Source of the DNA: Anaeroplasma bactoclasticum
GTDB taxonomy: Bacteria > Bacillota_I > Bacilli_A > Acholeplasmatales > Anaeroplasmataceae
DNA: 39,930 nucleotides
Direction: 5' to 3'
NCBI GenBank assembly: GCA_023663825.1
Contig: JAMPGQ010000012.1
Span: 1-39,930, forward strand
Part shown: piece by piece, positions 16,714 through 25,181 of the stretch
Position numbering within the stretch: the first letter of the stretch is position 1
Layout of the letters: the number at the start of each line of letters is the position of its first letter
The notes under the pieces: model-generated
What the model was told of the DNA's origin: nothing
What the model saw: only the letters and a program-made list of their open reading frames with translations
Databases searched by the model: none
Program-made: the position numbers and the translations under genes

Positions 16714-16865
16714 AAAATCACCATTTATAGTATGATTAGATTCTTATGATTTTATTTATAGATAAAGAAAAAAGTTAGTTTATAATATTTTATTTATATG
16801 ACTTAAGCATAAATTTATGTTTCCTTCTTTTTTAGGCTTGCTGTAGAGCAGTGTGGTAGACAAAA

Positions 16866-16896
16866 AGAAAAAGGATTAGACAATCTATTCTAATCC
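16866..16896 (-). terminator. Terminator after spoIIAB
   Basis: GGATTAGA/TCTAATCC stem (16873-16880, 16889-16896) with TTTTTCTTTTT on the minus strand. It closes the spoIIA unit before spoVAC, where sigF would be expected in a canonical operon. Confidence 0.8.
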
Positions 16897-16904
16897 AATA
16901 TGAT

Positions 16905-17324
16905 TTACCATTTCTTTGAAAAATGGAGCTTTGTGCCTTCATTTACTTTACTTTCTACTTCAAAGAAATCACAAAACATTTCCATTATCGTAAAGCCTAA
17001 TCCACTTCTTTCTTCTTCCTTTTTCGTGGAAAAAAGTGGCTCTCTTGCTTGAGCAATATCTTCTATTCCCTTCCCGTAATCTATGATATCGCAGGAAACT
17101 TTTTCATCATCTACTATCACATTCATTTCAATATATTTATCCTCTTGATTGTCATAGCCATGGACAATACAGTTTGTAATAGCTTCACTGATGACTGTTT
17201 TCAATTCATTTAGGAAGGTTATGGTTGGATTTGCATCTATAATGAGTGCACTTACTGCATTTCTAATGATTCCAATATTGCTTCTTTTAGAGATAAACTT
17301 CATATAAATTTCATTATTTAACAT
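16905..17324 (-). CDS. spoIIAB: Anti-sigma F factor SpoIIAB
   Basis: GHKL-fold serine kinase that holds sigma-F inactive in the predivisional cell and phosphorylates SpoIIAA. It has 139 residues (146 in B. subtilis). The N box is EAITNCIVHGY, the G1-like box is DIIDYGKGIED, and the G2-like box is RSGLGFTIME. It lies 14 bp after spoIIAA. No sigF follows: a terminator and then spoVAC come next. The sigma factor must be encoded elsewhere, or this pair serves another sigma factor. Confidence 0.92.
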   Translation of the reverse strand: MLNNEIYMKFISKRSNIGIIRNAVSALIIDANPTITFLNELKTVISEAITNCIVHGYDNQEDKYIEMNVIVDDEKVSCDIIDYGKGIEDIAQAREPLFSTKKEEERSGLGFTIMEMFCDFFEVESKVNEGTKLHFSKKW

Positions 17325-17338
17325 AGTATCATCCTTTC

Positions 17339-17689
17339 TTATATTCCTATTAAGGAAATCAAAACTGCTTCTTCATTTTCACGTATTTTACAAATCTTTG
17401 CAAGACCAGAAATATAGATAATGCGCTCTATTTTACTATTGACATTGCTAATTGTGATATCTCCATTTCTTTTCCTAAGCTGATGATATCTCCCAATAAT
17501 AAATCCTATTCCTGAAGAATCTAGGAAAGTCAAATCTGCTAAATTTAAAACTAAATGATTAATCTTATAACTATCAATGTAATTTGAAATTCTTTCACGT
17601 AAATCTCTAACACTAACATCATCTAACTCACCTTTTAGCCTTAAAATCAAAATGTCCTTTTTCACATATACTCCTACGTTTAAACCCAT
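17339..17689 (-). CDS. spoIIAA: Anti-sigma F factor antagonist SpoIIAA
   Basis: STAS-domain protein that, when unphosphorylated, displaces sigma-F from SpoIIAB. It has 116 residues, with the phosphorylation motif in LTFLDSSGIGFIIGRY. The SD AAGGTGAT lies before the ATG. It is the first gene of a two-gene unit. A GAAGGACTA stretch upstream resembles a sigma-H -35, but I see no matching -10. Confidence 0.93.
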   Translation of the reverse strand: MGLNVGVYVKKDILILRLKGELDDVSVRDLRERISNYIDSYKINHLVLNLADLTFLDSSGIGFIIGRYHQLRKRNGDITISNVNSKIERIIYISGLAKICKIRENEEAVLISLIGI

Positions 17690-17780
17690 ATAATCACCTT
17701 AAAACAATTATAAAGGAAGTAAATAAACTTGTGTAGTCCTTCGACAAAACTAGTGCAGAAAAACGTATGCCAAAAAAAGA

Positions 17781-17818
17781 CAAAATAAAAGCTATGGTGA
17801 AAAACATCATCACAGCTT
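17781..17818 (-). terminator. Terminator of the FAD oxidoreductase gene
   Basis: A 12-bp imperfect stem with one mismatch and one G-T pair (17789-17800 with 17807-17818), followed by TTTTATTTT on the minus strand. Confidence 0.75.
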
Positions 17819-17827
17819 AAATTAAGA

Positions 17828-19240
17828 TTATTCATATTTTTTTGCAATATCTCTTGCCACCCAAACACCATTAGCTCCAGCTTGAGCAAGACCTCTTGTA
17901 ATCCCTGCACCATCACCACCAACGTATAATCCTGAAATCTTAGTTTCAAATTTATCATTAGTAACAGGTCTAGCAGAATAGAATTTAGCTTCTACACCAT
18001 AGAATAGAGTATGCTCGTTTGCTATACCTGGAGTAACATGATCTAATGCTTCAATCATTTCAATTATAGATTTCATCGTATTATAAGGTAAAACTAGTCC
18101 TAAATCTCCTGGAACAGCCTCTTTTAGGGTGGGCTTAACAAATCCCTCTTCTAGACGTTTTTGAGTCGTTCTTCTACCCTTACAGATATCTCCATAACGC
18201 TGAACAATAACAGATCCACAGGATAACTGATTTGCAAGTCTAGATACCTCGTGAGCATACTCATTTGGTTTATCAAAAGGCTCAGAAAATTTATGAGAAA
18301 CAAGTAAAGCAAAATTCGTATTTGAGCTCCCAAGTTTAGCATCTGCATAAGCATGACCATTAGCTAAAATCGTGCCACTATGGTTTTCAACAACGACATG
18401 ACCACTTGGATTTGAACAAAATGTACGAACAACAGTTCCTACAGAGGCACGGTAAATGAATTTGCCTTCATAAAGATTCTTGTTGATTTCTTCCATTACA
18501 ACATCATTTGTTTCTACACGCACACCAACATCGACTTGATTATGTGTAAGTCCAATTCCATGTGCTTCGCAAATGGATTGTAGCCAGGTTGCTCCATCTC
18601 TTCCTATTGCTAAAAAAACCTGATTACACTCTAAGAATTCATCTTGAATTTTGATTCCTTTTACAGCGTTTCCTTCTATAACAATATCCGTTACTTCAGT
18701 CTCGTAGCGCATATCAATCCATTTACTCAAATCATCAAAGATACGTGCCATAATCTTTAGGTTATTCTCAGTACCTAAATGTCTTACCTTTGCTCTTAAA
18801 AGTTTCAGACCGACGGCATAGCCTCTTCTTTCTATTTCTCTAACTTTATCAGTTGTAGGATCTGTGATTTGTGTAGGGGCACCATATTTTAAATTGATAG
18901 AGTCTACATAAGAAATGAGTTCTTCTACAAGCTTTGGTTCTAAATAATCTGTCATCCAGCCTCCAAATTCACTCGTGATATTAAATTTTCCATCAGAGTA
19001 AGCTCCTGCACCACCAAATCCATTAGTTATAGAGCAAGCTGGATGGCATCCAGAATGCCCATTTTTATCGATTGGACATTTAGAAAGCTTGTGCTGTAGA
19101 ACAGGACAATTTCTATGATAGATATCATGTCCTTTATCAACTAACAATACCCTTAATTTATCATTTTTTTGATGTAACTCATATGCAGCAAACAATCCAG
19201 CTGGTCCAGCCCCAACAATTATAACATCATATTTTTTCAT
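17828..19240 (-). CDS. NAD(P)/FAD-dependent oxidoreductase (COG2509-like dehydrogenase)
   Basis: About 470 residues. The N-terminal Rossmann motif VGAGPAGLFAAYEL binds FAD, and the C-terminal segment GGDGAGITRGLAQAGANG closes the FAD site. CPIDKNGHSGCHPAC near residue 60 carries several Cys that may bind a metal or cluster. This group is usually annotated as uncharacterised FAD-dependent dehydrogenase; substrate unknown. The ATG at 19240 is chosen because GGAAGGTGATG stands before it and the dinucleotide fold starts immediately. It is divergent from the carD-like gene and monocistronic. Confidence 0.85.
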   Translation of the reverse strand: MKKYDVIIVGAGPAGLFAAYELHQKNDKLRVLLVDKGHDIYHRNCPVLQHKLSKCPIDKNGHSGCHPACSITNGFGGAGAYSDGKFNITSEFGGWMTDYLEPKLVEELISYVDSINLKYGAPTQITDPTTDKVREIERRGYAVGLKLLRAKVRHLGTENNLKIMARIFDDLSKWIDMRYETEVTDIVIEGNAVKGIKIQDEFLECNQVFLAIGRDGATWLQSICEAHGIGLTHNQVDVGVRVETNDVVMEEINKNLYEGKFIYRASVGTVVRTFCSNPSGHVVVENHSGTILANGHAYADAKLGSSNTNFALLVSHKFSEPFDKPNEYAHEVSRLANQLSCGSVIVQRYGDICKGRRTTQKRLEEGFVKPTLKEAVPGDLGLVLPYNTMKSIIEMIEALDHVTPGIANEHTLFYGVEAKFYSARPVTNDKFETKISGLYVGGDGAGITRGLAQAGANGVWVARDIAKKYE

Positions 19241-19368
19241 AACATCACCTTCCACCATCAATTCTTGATAAAATTTTATATAATACTATTCTATCATAAA
19301 TATTATAAAACTTAAACAAAATAGTTTAGTTTTATTTTCTTCTTTAACTAGTTTTTTTTCTGAATTTA

Positions 19369-19377
19369 TGGTATAAT
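19369..19377 (+). promoter_or_regulatory. Extended -10 promoter of the carD-like gene
   Basis: TGG followed by TATAAT (19372-19377), with a T-rich -35 region. The same TTATGGTATAAT string occurs at other promoters in this window. Confidence 0.55.
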
Positions 19378-19421
19378 GATATTAGTAGTAGTTTTCGTAT
19401 TTTATGAAGAGGAGGGGAAGT

Positions 19422-19910
19422 ATGTATCAAAAAGGTGATTATGTAGTACATAATGGTCATGGACTTTGTTCTGTGCTAGAAGTAAATTTAGATGCCCAAG
19501 GATTTTATAGATTAGAAACCTTCCATAATAGAATGCTGATAATAATGCCTCTTGATAAGGCTCCTCTTTTCCTACGTCCAATTCTTTCTAAAAGTGAGGT
19601 CCTTAAAGCATTAAATGATTCTGTTCTTCTTTCTAATGAATATGTAAAGGACAACAAAGAGCGTAAGGTATTATTTCAACAATTAGTAACCTCTAATAAT
19701 ATAATGGATACTATCCATCTTTTAAAAATGCTTTATCATATTACTGAAGATAGAAAGCTTGATAAAAAACCACTTGGTTCTTTTGATACTCAGTTTCTCC
19801 AACAAGCAGAAAGAAAATTGTTTAATGAGGTTGCTGTTGCTATAGGAATCACGAAGGATGAGGCACAATCTTTTATCTACGAGAGATTGAAATCACAATT
19901 AGTTTATTAA
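19422..19910 (+). CDS. CarD/CdnL-family transcription regulator
   Basis: 162 residues. The N-terminal YQKGDYVVHNGHGLCSVLEV is the CarD/TRCF RNA polymerase-interacting domain, and the rest is helical. Members bind the RNA polymerase beta subunit and stabilise or tune open complexes, often at rRNA promoters. The ATG at 19422 is chosen over the in-frame ATG at 19404 because AGGAGGGG lies just before it and overlaps the earlier candidate's first codons. The hydrolase gene follows after 11 bp, probably in the same transcript. Confidence 0.85.
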   Translation: MYQKGDYVVHNGHGLCSVLEVNLDAQGFYRLETFHNRMLIIMPLDKAPLFLRPILSKSEVLKALNDSVLLSNEYVKDNKERKVLFQQLVTSNNIMDTIHLLKMLYHITEDRKLDKKPLGSFDTQFLQQAERKLFNEVAVAIGITKDEAQSFIYERLKSQLVY

Positions 19911-19921
19911 GAGGTACTTCT

Positions 19922-20821
19922 ATGCAAAAAATCATTATCCCTTCTAAATATGATGCATTGTCAATTAGTGCAGTGCTTTATGATACCCCTAACCCTAAAG
20001 GTATAATTCAAATTGTTCATGGTATGAAGGAACATCAAATGCGCTATGAACGTTTTGCAAGATTTTTAAATGAAAATGGTTATATAGTTTTAACTTCTGA
20101 TGTACGTGGACATGGCACAGATGCTAAGATACTTGGTCATATGGAAGGAAAAAAGCCTTGGGAGGCTTTAGTTTTAGATCAAGTTACCCTTTCTGATTAT
20201 TTAAAAACAACCTATCCAAATTTAAAATTATATTTGTTTGCTCATTCTATGGGAACCATTATTTCAAGAAATCTAATTCAAAAACATTCTGATTTATATG
20301 AAAAGGTTATTTTGTCAGGCGTTCCAGCTTATCAAAAGGCTACCTTTATGGGGATTTTTATGGCAAATTTGATTGGAATATTTAAGGGAAATACGTATGT
20401 TTCTAAATTTCTAACAAATTTAACAGATGGTAGCTTCATTAAGACTATCAAAAATCCAAAGACACCAGTGGATTGGTTATCCTATAACGAAGAAAATGTT
20501 AATTATTTTCTTAACAATCCGTATTGCAATATTCCTTTTTCAGTATCAGCATATAAGACGCTTTATCACTTGGTTTGGGGTATGCATAAATCTAATAGAT
20601 ACTTTGTAATTGCTCCAACAAAGCCAATACTTCTGCTTGCAGGCAAGGATGATCCCTGTACTTTAGGACCAAAAGGCTTAAAGCATTCAGCAAATACATT
20701 AAAAAAGGCTGGATATAGGAATGTTACTACAAAGATATATGAAAATATGCGCCACGAAATATTAAATGAGAATAATTATGAGATTGTATATGAGGATATA
20801 TTAAATTTTTTAGAAAAATAA
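19922..20821 (+). CDS. Alpha/beta hydrolase, monoacylglycerol lipase-like
   Basis: 299 residues of the serine aminopeptidase S33 / lysophospholipase type. The oxyanion region is IVHGMKEHQMRY and the nucleophile elbow is FAHSMGT, where Ala replaces the usual first Gly of GHSMG. The acid is in LLLAGKDDPC and the final His in MRHEILNE. It probably hydrolyses monoacylglycerol or lysophospholipid esters in the cytoplasm. It shares a transcript with the CarD-like gene; the functional reason is not apparent. Confidence 0.88.
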   Translation: MQKIIIPSKYDALSISAVLYDTPNPKGIIQIVHGMKEHQMRYERFARFLNENGYIVLTSDVRGHGTDAKILGHMEGKKPWEALVLDQVTLSDYLKTTYPNLKLYLFAHSMGTIISRNLIQKHSDLYEKVILSGVPAYQKATFMGIFMANLIGIFKGNTYVSKFLTNLTDGSFIKTIKNPKTPVDWLSYNEENVNYFLNNPYCNIPFSVSAYKTLYHLVWGMHKSNRYFVIAPTKPILLLAGKDDPCTLGPKGLKHSANTLKKAGYRNVTTKIYENMRHEILNENNYEIVYEDILNFLEK

Positions 20822-20823
20822 AA

Positions 20824-20851
20824 ACTGCTCTATAAAATGAGCAGTCTTTTT
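20824..20851. terminator. Bidirectional terminator between the hydrolase and rplT
   Basis: ACTGCTC/GAGCAGT stem (20824-20830, 20839-20845) with T runs on both strands, between convergent genes. Confidence 0.85.
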
Positions 20852-21276
20852 TAGTTAGCTTTCTTTTTTGGTAATGGTCTTAAAACAACGACATTTTCAA
20901 CCTTTTTAGGCTTTGGTGCACTCTCTAATGCTTTTTGTGCAGCCTCACATAAGCCTTTGAAGCCTTCAGCATCATTAACAGCCATTTCAGCTAACATTTT
21001 TCTGTTGATTGCGATATTAGCCTTAGCTAATCCATTAATAAATCTAGAATACTTCATACCATTTAACTGGCAAGCAGCATTGATACGGCTAATCCATAAT
21101 TTACGGAAGTCTCTTTTCCTTGCCTTTCTATCACGATAAGCATATGCTAAAGAACGCATAACTTGTTCATGAGCAGTTTTATATAAAGTATGTTTTGAGC
21201 CATAGTAGCCTTTTGCTAGCTTTAATACGGCCTTACGTCTTCTTCTTGTAGTGTATCCACCTTTAACTCTTGGCAT
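20851..21276 (-). CDS. rplT: Ribosomal protein bL20 with C-terminal extension
   Basis: Binds 23S rRNA early in 50S assembly and represses its own operon through the leader RNA. The core ([20 protein letters not shown], then [16 protein letters not shown]) is standard. The protein is 141 residues against about 118 in most bacteria; the extra 20-25 residues ([20 protein letters not shown]) are basic and proline-containing. It is the last gene of infC-rpmI-rplT. Confidence 0.97.
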   Translation of the reverse strand: MPRVKGGYTTRRRRKAVLKLAKGYYGSKHTLYKTAHEQVMRSLAYAYRDRKARKRDFRKLWISRINAACQLNGMKYSRFINGLAKANIAINRKMLAEMAVNDAEGFKGLCEAAQKALESAPKPKKVENVVVLRPLPKKKAN

Positions 21277-21296
21277 ATTTTTTTACCTCCTTCAAA

Positions 21297-21497
21297 TTAT
21301 AGTAAGTTTGAAATTAATGGTTTAATACGTTTAACGTCAGTTTCATGAACTAAACCACTCTTTGATAAATTCTTGTTTTGTTTGTGGGTCTTATTTGTTT
21401 TTAAATGTCCTGTATATGCATGACCACGTTTAATTTTTCCAGATGCAGATACTTTGATTCTTTTCTTTAATCCACTATGTGTCTTTTGTTTTGGCAT
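21297..21497 (-). CDS. rpmI: Ribosomal protein bL35
   Basis: 66 residues with the family sequence PKQKTHSGLKKRIKVSASGK, normal length. It lies 12 bp after infC and 20 bp before rplT. Confidence 0.97.
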   Translation of the reverse strand: MPKQKTHSGLKKRIKVSASGKIKRGHAYTGHLKTNKTHKQNKNLSKSGLVHETDVKRIKPLISNLL

Positions 21498-21509
21498 AAT
21501 CTTAACTCC

Positions 21510-22043
21510 TTAATCTTTTGATGTTTTTGGTGCTATAATAACATATAATGTTCTACCCTCTAGACGAATTGGTGATTCTAAAGTTGAACATTCAGCAAGC
21601 CTTTCAACAAAACGCTCAATCACATCTTTACCCAAATCCTGATGTACAATCATACGACCTTTAAAACGTAGAGAAATTTTAACTTTATTTCCTTTTTCAA
21701 GAATGCTTTGTGCTTTACGAGCCTTTGTTTCAAAATCATGCTTTTCAATAGTTGGAGAAAGTCTAATTTCTTGAACTTCTACAACCTTTTGATTTTTTCT
21801 CATTTCCTTTAACTTTTTTTGTTGTTCAAAGCGAAAACGAGAATAATCCATTAGTTTTGCTACAGGGGGATTGGAGTCTGGTGAAACTAATACTAAATCT
21901 AAACCACATTCCTCAGCCTCTGCTAGAGCTTTCGCACGTGGCAAGACGCCTAGCTTTTCTCCCTTATCCGTAATTACTAACATTTCTTTACAGCGGATTG
22001 CATCATTTACTAAATCCTCTGTGCCTTTTTTCTGCTTATTAAT
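21510..22043 (-). CDS. infC: Translation initiation factor IF-3, ATT start codon
   Basis: IF-3 prevents premature subunit joining and proofreads the start codon. Conserved segments include VNDAIRCKEMLVI near the N-terminus, the linker-domain junction, and the C-terminal KVKISLRFKGRM. There is no ATG at a sensible position. The frame's TTG at 22082 lies inside the leader terminator, whereas GGAGG (22051-22055) stands 7 bp before ATT at 22043, followed by AAT AAG CAG. ATT/AUU starts are the established rule for infC and allow IF-3 to control its own synthesis. This makes a 177-residue protein of normal size. Confidence 0.9.
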   Translation of the reverse strand: MNKQKKGTEDLVNDAIRCKEMLVITDKGEKLGVLPRAKALAEAEECGLDLVLVSPDSNPPVAKLMDYSRFRFEQQKKLKEMRKNQKVVEVQEIRLSPTIEKHDFETKARKAQSILEKGNKVKISLRFKGRMIVHQDLGKDVIERFVERLAECSTLESPIRLEGRTLYVIIAPKTSKD

Positions 22044-22065
22044 AATTCCACCTCCAAAATTGTAA

Positions 22066-22190
22066 AAAATAAAGGGACGCAAAAACGCCCCATATAATAT
22101 TTTTTACTATCATAGTTTGTGACATTTTGCCTACCAATTCATCAATCAGGCGAGAAACGGGCGTTTCTTCTTTCCACTTATTTATTTACC
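22066..22190 (-). promoter_or_regulatory. L20-type leader / attenuator of the infC operon
   Basis: Minus-strand leader of about 150 nt. The terminator hairpin GGGGCG/CGTCCC (22091 down to 22074) is followed by TTTATTTTTT. An upstream AAACGCCC (22159-22166) is exactly complementary to the GGGCGTTT (22083-22090) in the terminator, giving an alternative antiterminator. This is the layout of the L20-responsive infC-rpmI-rplT leader known in Bacillus. Confidence 0.75.
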
Positions 22191-22196
22191 TTAAGT

Positions 22197-22225
22197 ATAT
22201 TACCACTTTCCAAATCTAATGTCAA
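22197..22225 (-). promoter_or_regulatory. Promoter of the infC-rpmI-rplT operon
   Basis: On the minus strand: consensus -35 TTGACA (22220-22225), 17-bp spacer ending TGG, and -10 TAATAT (22197-22202). Confidence 0.7.
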
Positions 22226-22270
22226 GTTTTTTTCCTACATTTTTTATTTTTTAGCTTCATTTATAAGAAA

Positions 22271-23008
22271 TTATATGCTTTTGATATCCTTTTTTTGAAA
22301 AATTAAAATTATTCCAATTAAAAGCAATAGACAAATTCCGCTATAAATAAGCAAATTTCCATTGAGTGTAATTTGATTACCAATAATTTCAATTTGTGGT
22401 AAATAAATGTAAAGATTTTGTCGAATTTCTTCTTTTCTAAAAAGAATGACTACTAAAATGTGTAAAATAAAAATTAGAATGGGAATAAAATAAGAATTTA
22501 TAAGGATAGACAATAGTTCACCTAAGAGTAATAATTCAATCATTGGCAAAGCCATATAAAAGATCAGTAGTAGGTCTTTATAGCCTATCATAAAGCTTGG
22601 ATAGGAAAGGACTCCAATAAAAAATAGTAAAATAATTTGGAATGCTAGGATGAAAATTAAAAGAATAATATTAGCTAATAGCTTGCATAGAATAATTTTA
22701 ATTCTACTGATGTTGGGAACAAACATTGGATCAAACAATGAAAAGCTAGAAAGCTCTGCTCCAACTAAGAAAGCTACGAAAACACCATCAATAATTTCTA
22801 AAAAAAATAAAGATTGCTCTAAATAGGATAGATGATAATTTTTTGAGGATACAACATAGCTTTCCATTTCTAGAGGAATTCCTGCATTCAAGATTAAAAC
22901 AACAGTCCAAAGTAAGAGAACAATTCCTAAAAGAATTAGGGTCATTTTATTCAAATGATAAGAAAGATAAAGCTTTGTAAGACGAGAAAAATCTTTATTT
23001 TTTGCCAT
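22271..23008 (-). CDS. ABC-2 type transporter permease
   Basis: 245 residues with about six hydrophobic segments and a short basic N-terminus, including a long Ile/Leu-rich stretch (ANIILLIFILAFQIILLFFI). It is the membrane partner of the ATPase encoded immediately upstream, whose 3' end it overlaps by 14 bp. It is the last of four overlapping genes. The substrate is unknown; context suggests the secreted or membrane proteins of the same operon, or a peptide. Confidence 0.75.
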   Translation of the reverse strand: MAKNKDFSRLTKLYLSYHLNKMTLILLGIVLLLWTVVLILNAGIPLEMESYVVSSKNYHLSYLEQSLFFLEIIDGVFVAFLVGAELSSFSLFDPMFVPNISRIKIILCKLLANIILLIFILAFQIILLFFIGVLSYPSFMIGYKDLLLIFYMALPMIELLLLGELLSILINSYFIPILIFILHILVVILFRKEEIRQNLYIYLPQIEIIGNQITLNGNLLIYSGICLLLLIGIILIFQKKDIKSI

Positions 23009-23588
23009 TACAAATTCCCTCCTTAAAATAATAAATTATGGGCTTTAAGTCCTTATAAAGCGACTTATTATGTGTACTAATAATAATAGTTTTTTTATTA
23101 TTAAGAAGCTGTAATACATCCTCTTTGAATATCTGGATAGATTCAGTGTCTAATCCATCTGTTGGTTCATCTAAAAGATATAAATCCCCTGAATTTAAAA
23201 GAGTTTGTAAAATCCCTAATTTTTGAAGCATTCCTTTAGATAAGCTCCCTATTCTTTTATTTGGCAAATGATATCGTTCCATCCAGTTTTTTATTCCCTC
23301 TTTTTTTTCTATGCTTGGTAGATAATATTTCAAATATGTTTCTACAGTTAAGAGCTTTGGATAACTTCTTTTATCAGGTAAATAAATCATTCTTTGAAAA
23401 CCATTTATTATTTTCCCTTCGTTTTTTGAATGAAAAATAACATTTGAAATCAGCTTAATGGTAGTAGATTTTCCACTTCCATTTTCTCCGACAAACAGAT
23501 AAAGATTATTAGGTTCAATCGTTAAGCTGACCTGAGTAAGTCCTCTATCATGACGATAGCTCTTTTTTACTTCTTCAAGTCTAAGCAT
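22995..23588 (-). CDS. ABC transporter ATP-binding protein
   Basis: 197 residues, short for an ABC ATPase. It has Walker A GENGSGKSTT, a signature-like SLSKGMLQKLGILQ (LSKGM instead of LSGGQ), Walker B LYLLDEPTDGLD and the switch His in ISTHN. The LSKGM-type signature is common in ABC-2 exporters of antibiotics and bacteriocin-immunity transporters. It overlaps the upstream membrane gene by 8 bp and the permease by 14 bp, so expression is coupled. Confidence 0.9.
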   Translation of the reverse strand: MLRLEEVKKSYRHDRGLTQVSLTIEPNNLYLFVGENGSGKSTTIKLISNVIFHSKNEGKIINGFQRMIYLPDKRSYPKLLTVETYLKYYLPSIEKKEGIKNWMERYHLPNKRIGSLSKGMLQKLGILQTLLNSGDLYLLDEPTDGLDTESIQIFKEDVLQLLNNKKTIIISTHNKSLYKDLKPIIYYFKEGICNGKK

Positions 23589-24456
23589 ATTCTATTTTCC
23601 CTTCCTTTTTCGTTTGATTGTAATCTGATATATAAATATCATTAGCTAAATAGGTAAAGTCTTCAATATAATGCGTTTCCCCATCTATAGTGATAAGAAT
23701 ACAGCCTGAGGTAAAAAGTTGCAAATTCGAGTAAGAAATGGGTAAAAAATAATAGTTTTGTTTTGCCTCAAGTAAAAATATTTTTTCAACTTCCTTTGTG
23801 GCAATCACAGAATGCTTTAGACTTCCTTTTGTCCTCTCACTATCGTAAAGGACATCTTCTTCAATATAGCGAAGAGGAACAAATGCAGATCCTATTTGAA
23901 CATTTTCTAATGATTTATAGTCTGCATTTAGTTGAATTGTGATTCCTACGAGATGCAGCTCACCATCCATATAAGCATAATTTCCATAAAGATCTGTAAA
24001 ATCTAATTTGGGATAATCCTTTCTATAAATTCCTACATACCCTATAAGACACTCTAGAGTAAAAGCATCATTTTTAATTCTTAGAGAACAAGAATCAAAA
24101 ACCATATCATCCTTTGAAACATTTAAAAGACTAGAAGTTATGGTATATTTATAGAAGATATCTTCCTTTGAGATAGTATTTTTCTTTTTGCTCACTTCTA
24201 TATCTTTTAATTGATAGCTACTATTATTATTTACAAGAAAATAACTATTCTCTAAGGGAAATTCAATCAAACTATTCTCATTATTAATAAAGATTTCAAA
24301 GCTCATACGCTTGTCCTCATCATAATGATAAGTAAGAATTCTAGGAATTGTAAAATATTGATCTTTTTCTGTAACAGTTTTCCCTTTACTCAAAACCCAT
24401 ATAGTAACAAGGAGAATAAACATAAGTGAAGTTATACCAAATACGAGCTTCTTCAT
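23581..24456 (-). CDS. Membrane-anchored extracytoplasmic protein of unknown function
   Basis: 291 residues. A single N-terminal hydrophobic helix (GITSLMFILLVTIWVL) acts as signal anchor and the rest is polar, predicted outside the cell and rich in beta-type sequence. I recognise no domain. It overlaps the secreted-protein gene by 4 bp (ATGA) and the ABC ATPase gene by 8 bp, so it is an integral member of this operon and may be an accessory or adaptor subunit of the transporter. Confidence 0.65.
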   Translation of the reverse strand: MKKLVFGITSLMFILLVTIWVLSKGKTVTEKDQYFTIPRILTYHYDEDKRMSFEIFINNENSLIEFPLENSYFLVNNNSSYQLKDIEVSKKKNTISKEDIFYKYTITSSLLNVSKDDMVFDSCSLRIKNDAFTLECLIGYVGIYRKDYPKLDFTDLYGNYAYMDGELHLVGITIQLNADYKSLENVQIGSAFVPLRYIEEDVLYDSERTKGSLKHSVIATKEVEKIFLLEAKQNYYFLPISYSNLQLFTSGCILITIDGETHYIEDFTYLANDIYISDYNQTKKEGKIEYA

Positions 24457-25082
24457 AGCTTTCTTTTCTCCATTCTTGGATACTGATTTACCAATGTAAA
24501 ATATTCAAATCCACAGCTTGCAACGTTAACAAAACAAATATAACAAGCACATACTCCATTTGTAATTCTAGCACTTCCCATTAGGTAAACAATAGCTCTA
24601 CTCCCCTTTTCCACTGTAACCTTGAGCTTCTGAGTTTCTTTTCTTGATTCTGTAGTTGTGTTGCTATAATCTACACCTGCTTTAGCTGCTAAATCCGTCT
24701 TAAAACTTTTAATACTCCCCTTTGCGGTACCACTTAAATTTCCAGATACACTCCATGAGGTCTTATTCGAAACATCAACCACTACATCTAGTTCGTAGGA
24801 AACATCCGTTTCTCCACGATTTTCTACATTGTAAAGAGTTGAGGATATATACGTGGCTTCAACATTTTGATTAATGGTATAAACATTGATTCCCCAAAAT
24901 GTTGTTTTTTTTACATATTTCATGTATTCTTTCATCTCATCTTCTGTGAAATAGCGCAAAAGCTTTCCATCTACCATCATAATTTCATTAAATGTTTCAT
25001 ATGATTCATCAGCATAACAATCAACCATACCACATAAGATAATAACAATAAAACATAATATTACAGCAACAATTTTTTTCAT
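24453..25082 (-). CDS. Secreted Cys-containing protein, first gene of the ABC operon
   Basis: 209 residues with a clear signal peptide (KKIVAVILCFIVIILCGMV, cleavage probably after DCYA). The mature part has a Ser/Thr/Gly-rich middle (about 95-150) alternating polar and hydrophobic residues, as in amphipathic beta-hairpins, then a Cys cluster (GVCACYICF, ASCGF). The pattern recalls aerolysin/ETX-type pore-forming proteins, but I cannot claim homology. AAAGGAAG precedes the ATG. A secreted product coupled to an ABC exporter suggests a toxin or surface factor with dedicated immunity/export; this is inference. Confidence 0.6.
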   Translation of the reverse strand: MKKIVAVILCFIVIILCGMVDCYADESYETFNEIMMVDGKLLRYFTEDEMKEYMKYVKKTTFWGINVYTINQNVEATYISSTLYNVENRGETDVSYELDVVVDVSNKTSWSVSGNLSGTAKGSIKSFKTDLAAKAGVDYSNTTTESRKETQKLKVTVEKGSRAIVYLMGSARITNGVCACYICFVNVASCGFEYFTLVNQYPRMEKRKL

Positions 25083-25181
25083 ATTCTTCTTCCTTTCTTT
25101 TTGTGCTTCATATTAATAATTACCAGAAATCATCACTTTTTTAGCTATAAATTTAATTTTTTCAAAAAAAAGAGGTTTTTT

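Noticed and set aside
16728-16734. Minus-strand CATACTA resembling a sigma-G -10 before spoVAC
   Set aside because: The -35 is poor and the resulting leader would start within the ribosome-binding site.
17725-17745. GAAGGACTA upstream of spoIIAA as a sigma-H -35
   Set aside because: No matching -10 (GAAT type) at the right distance.
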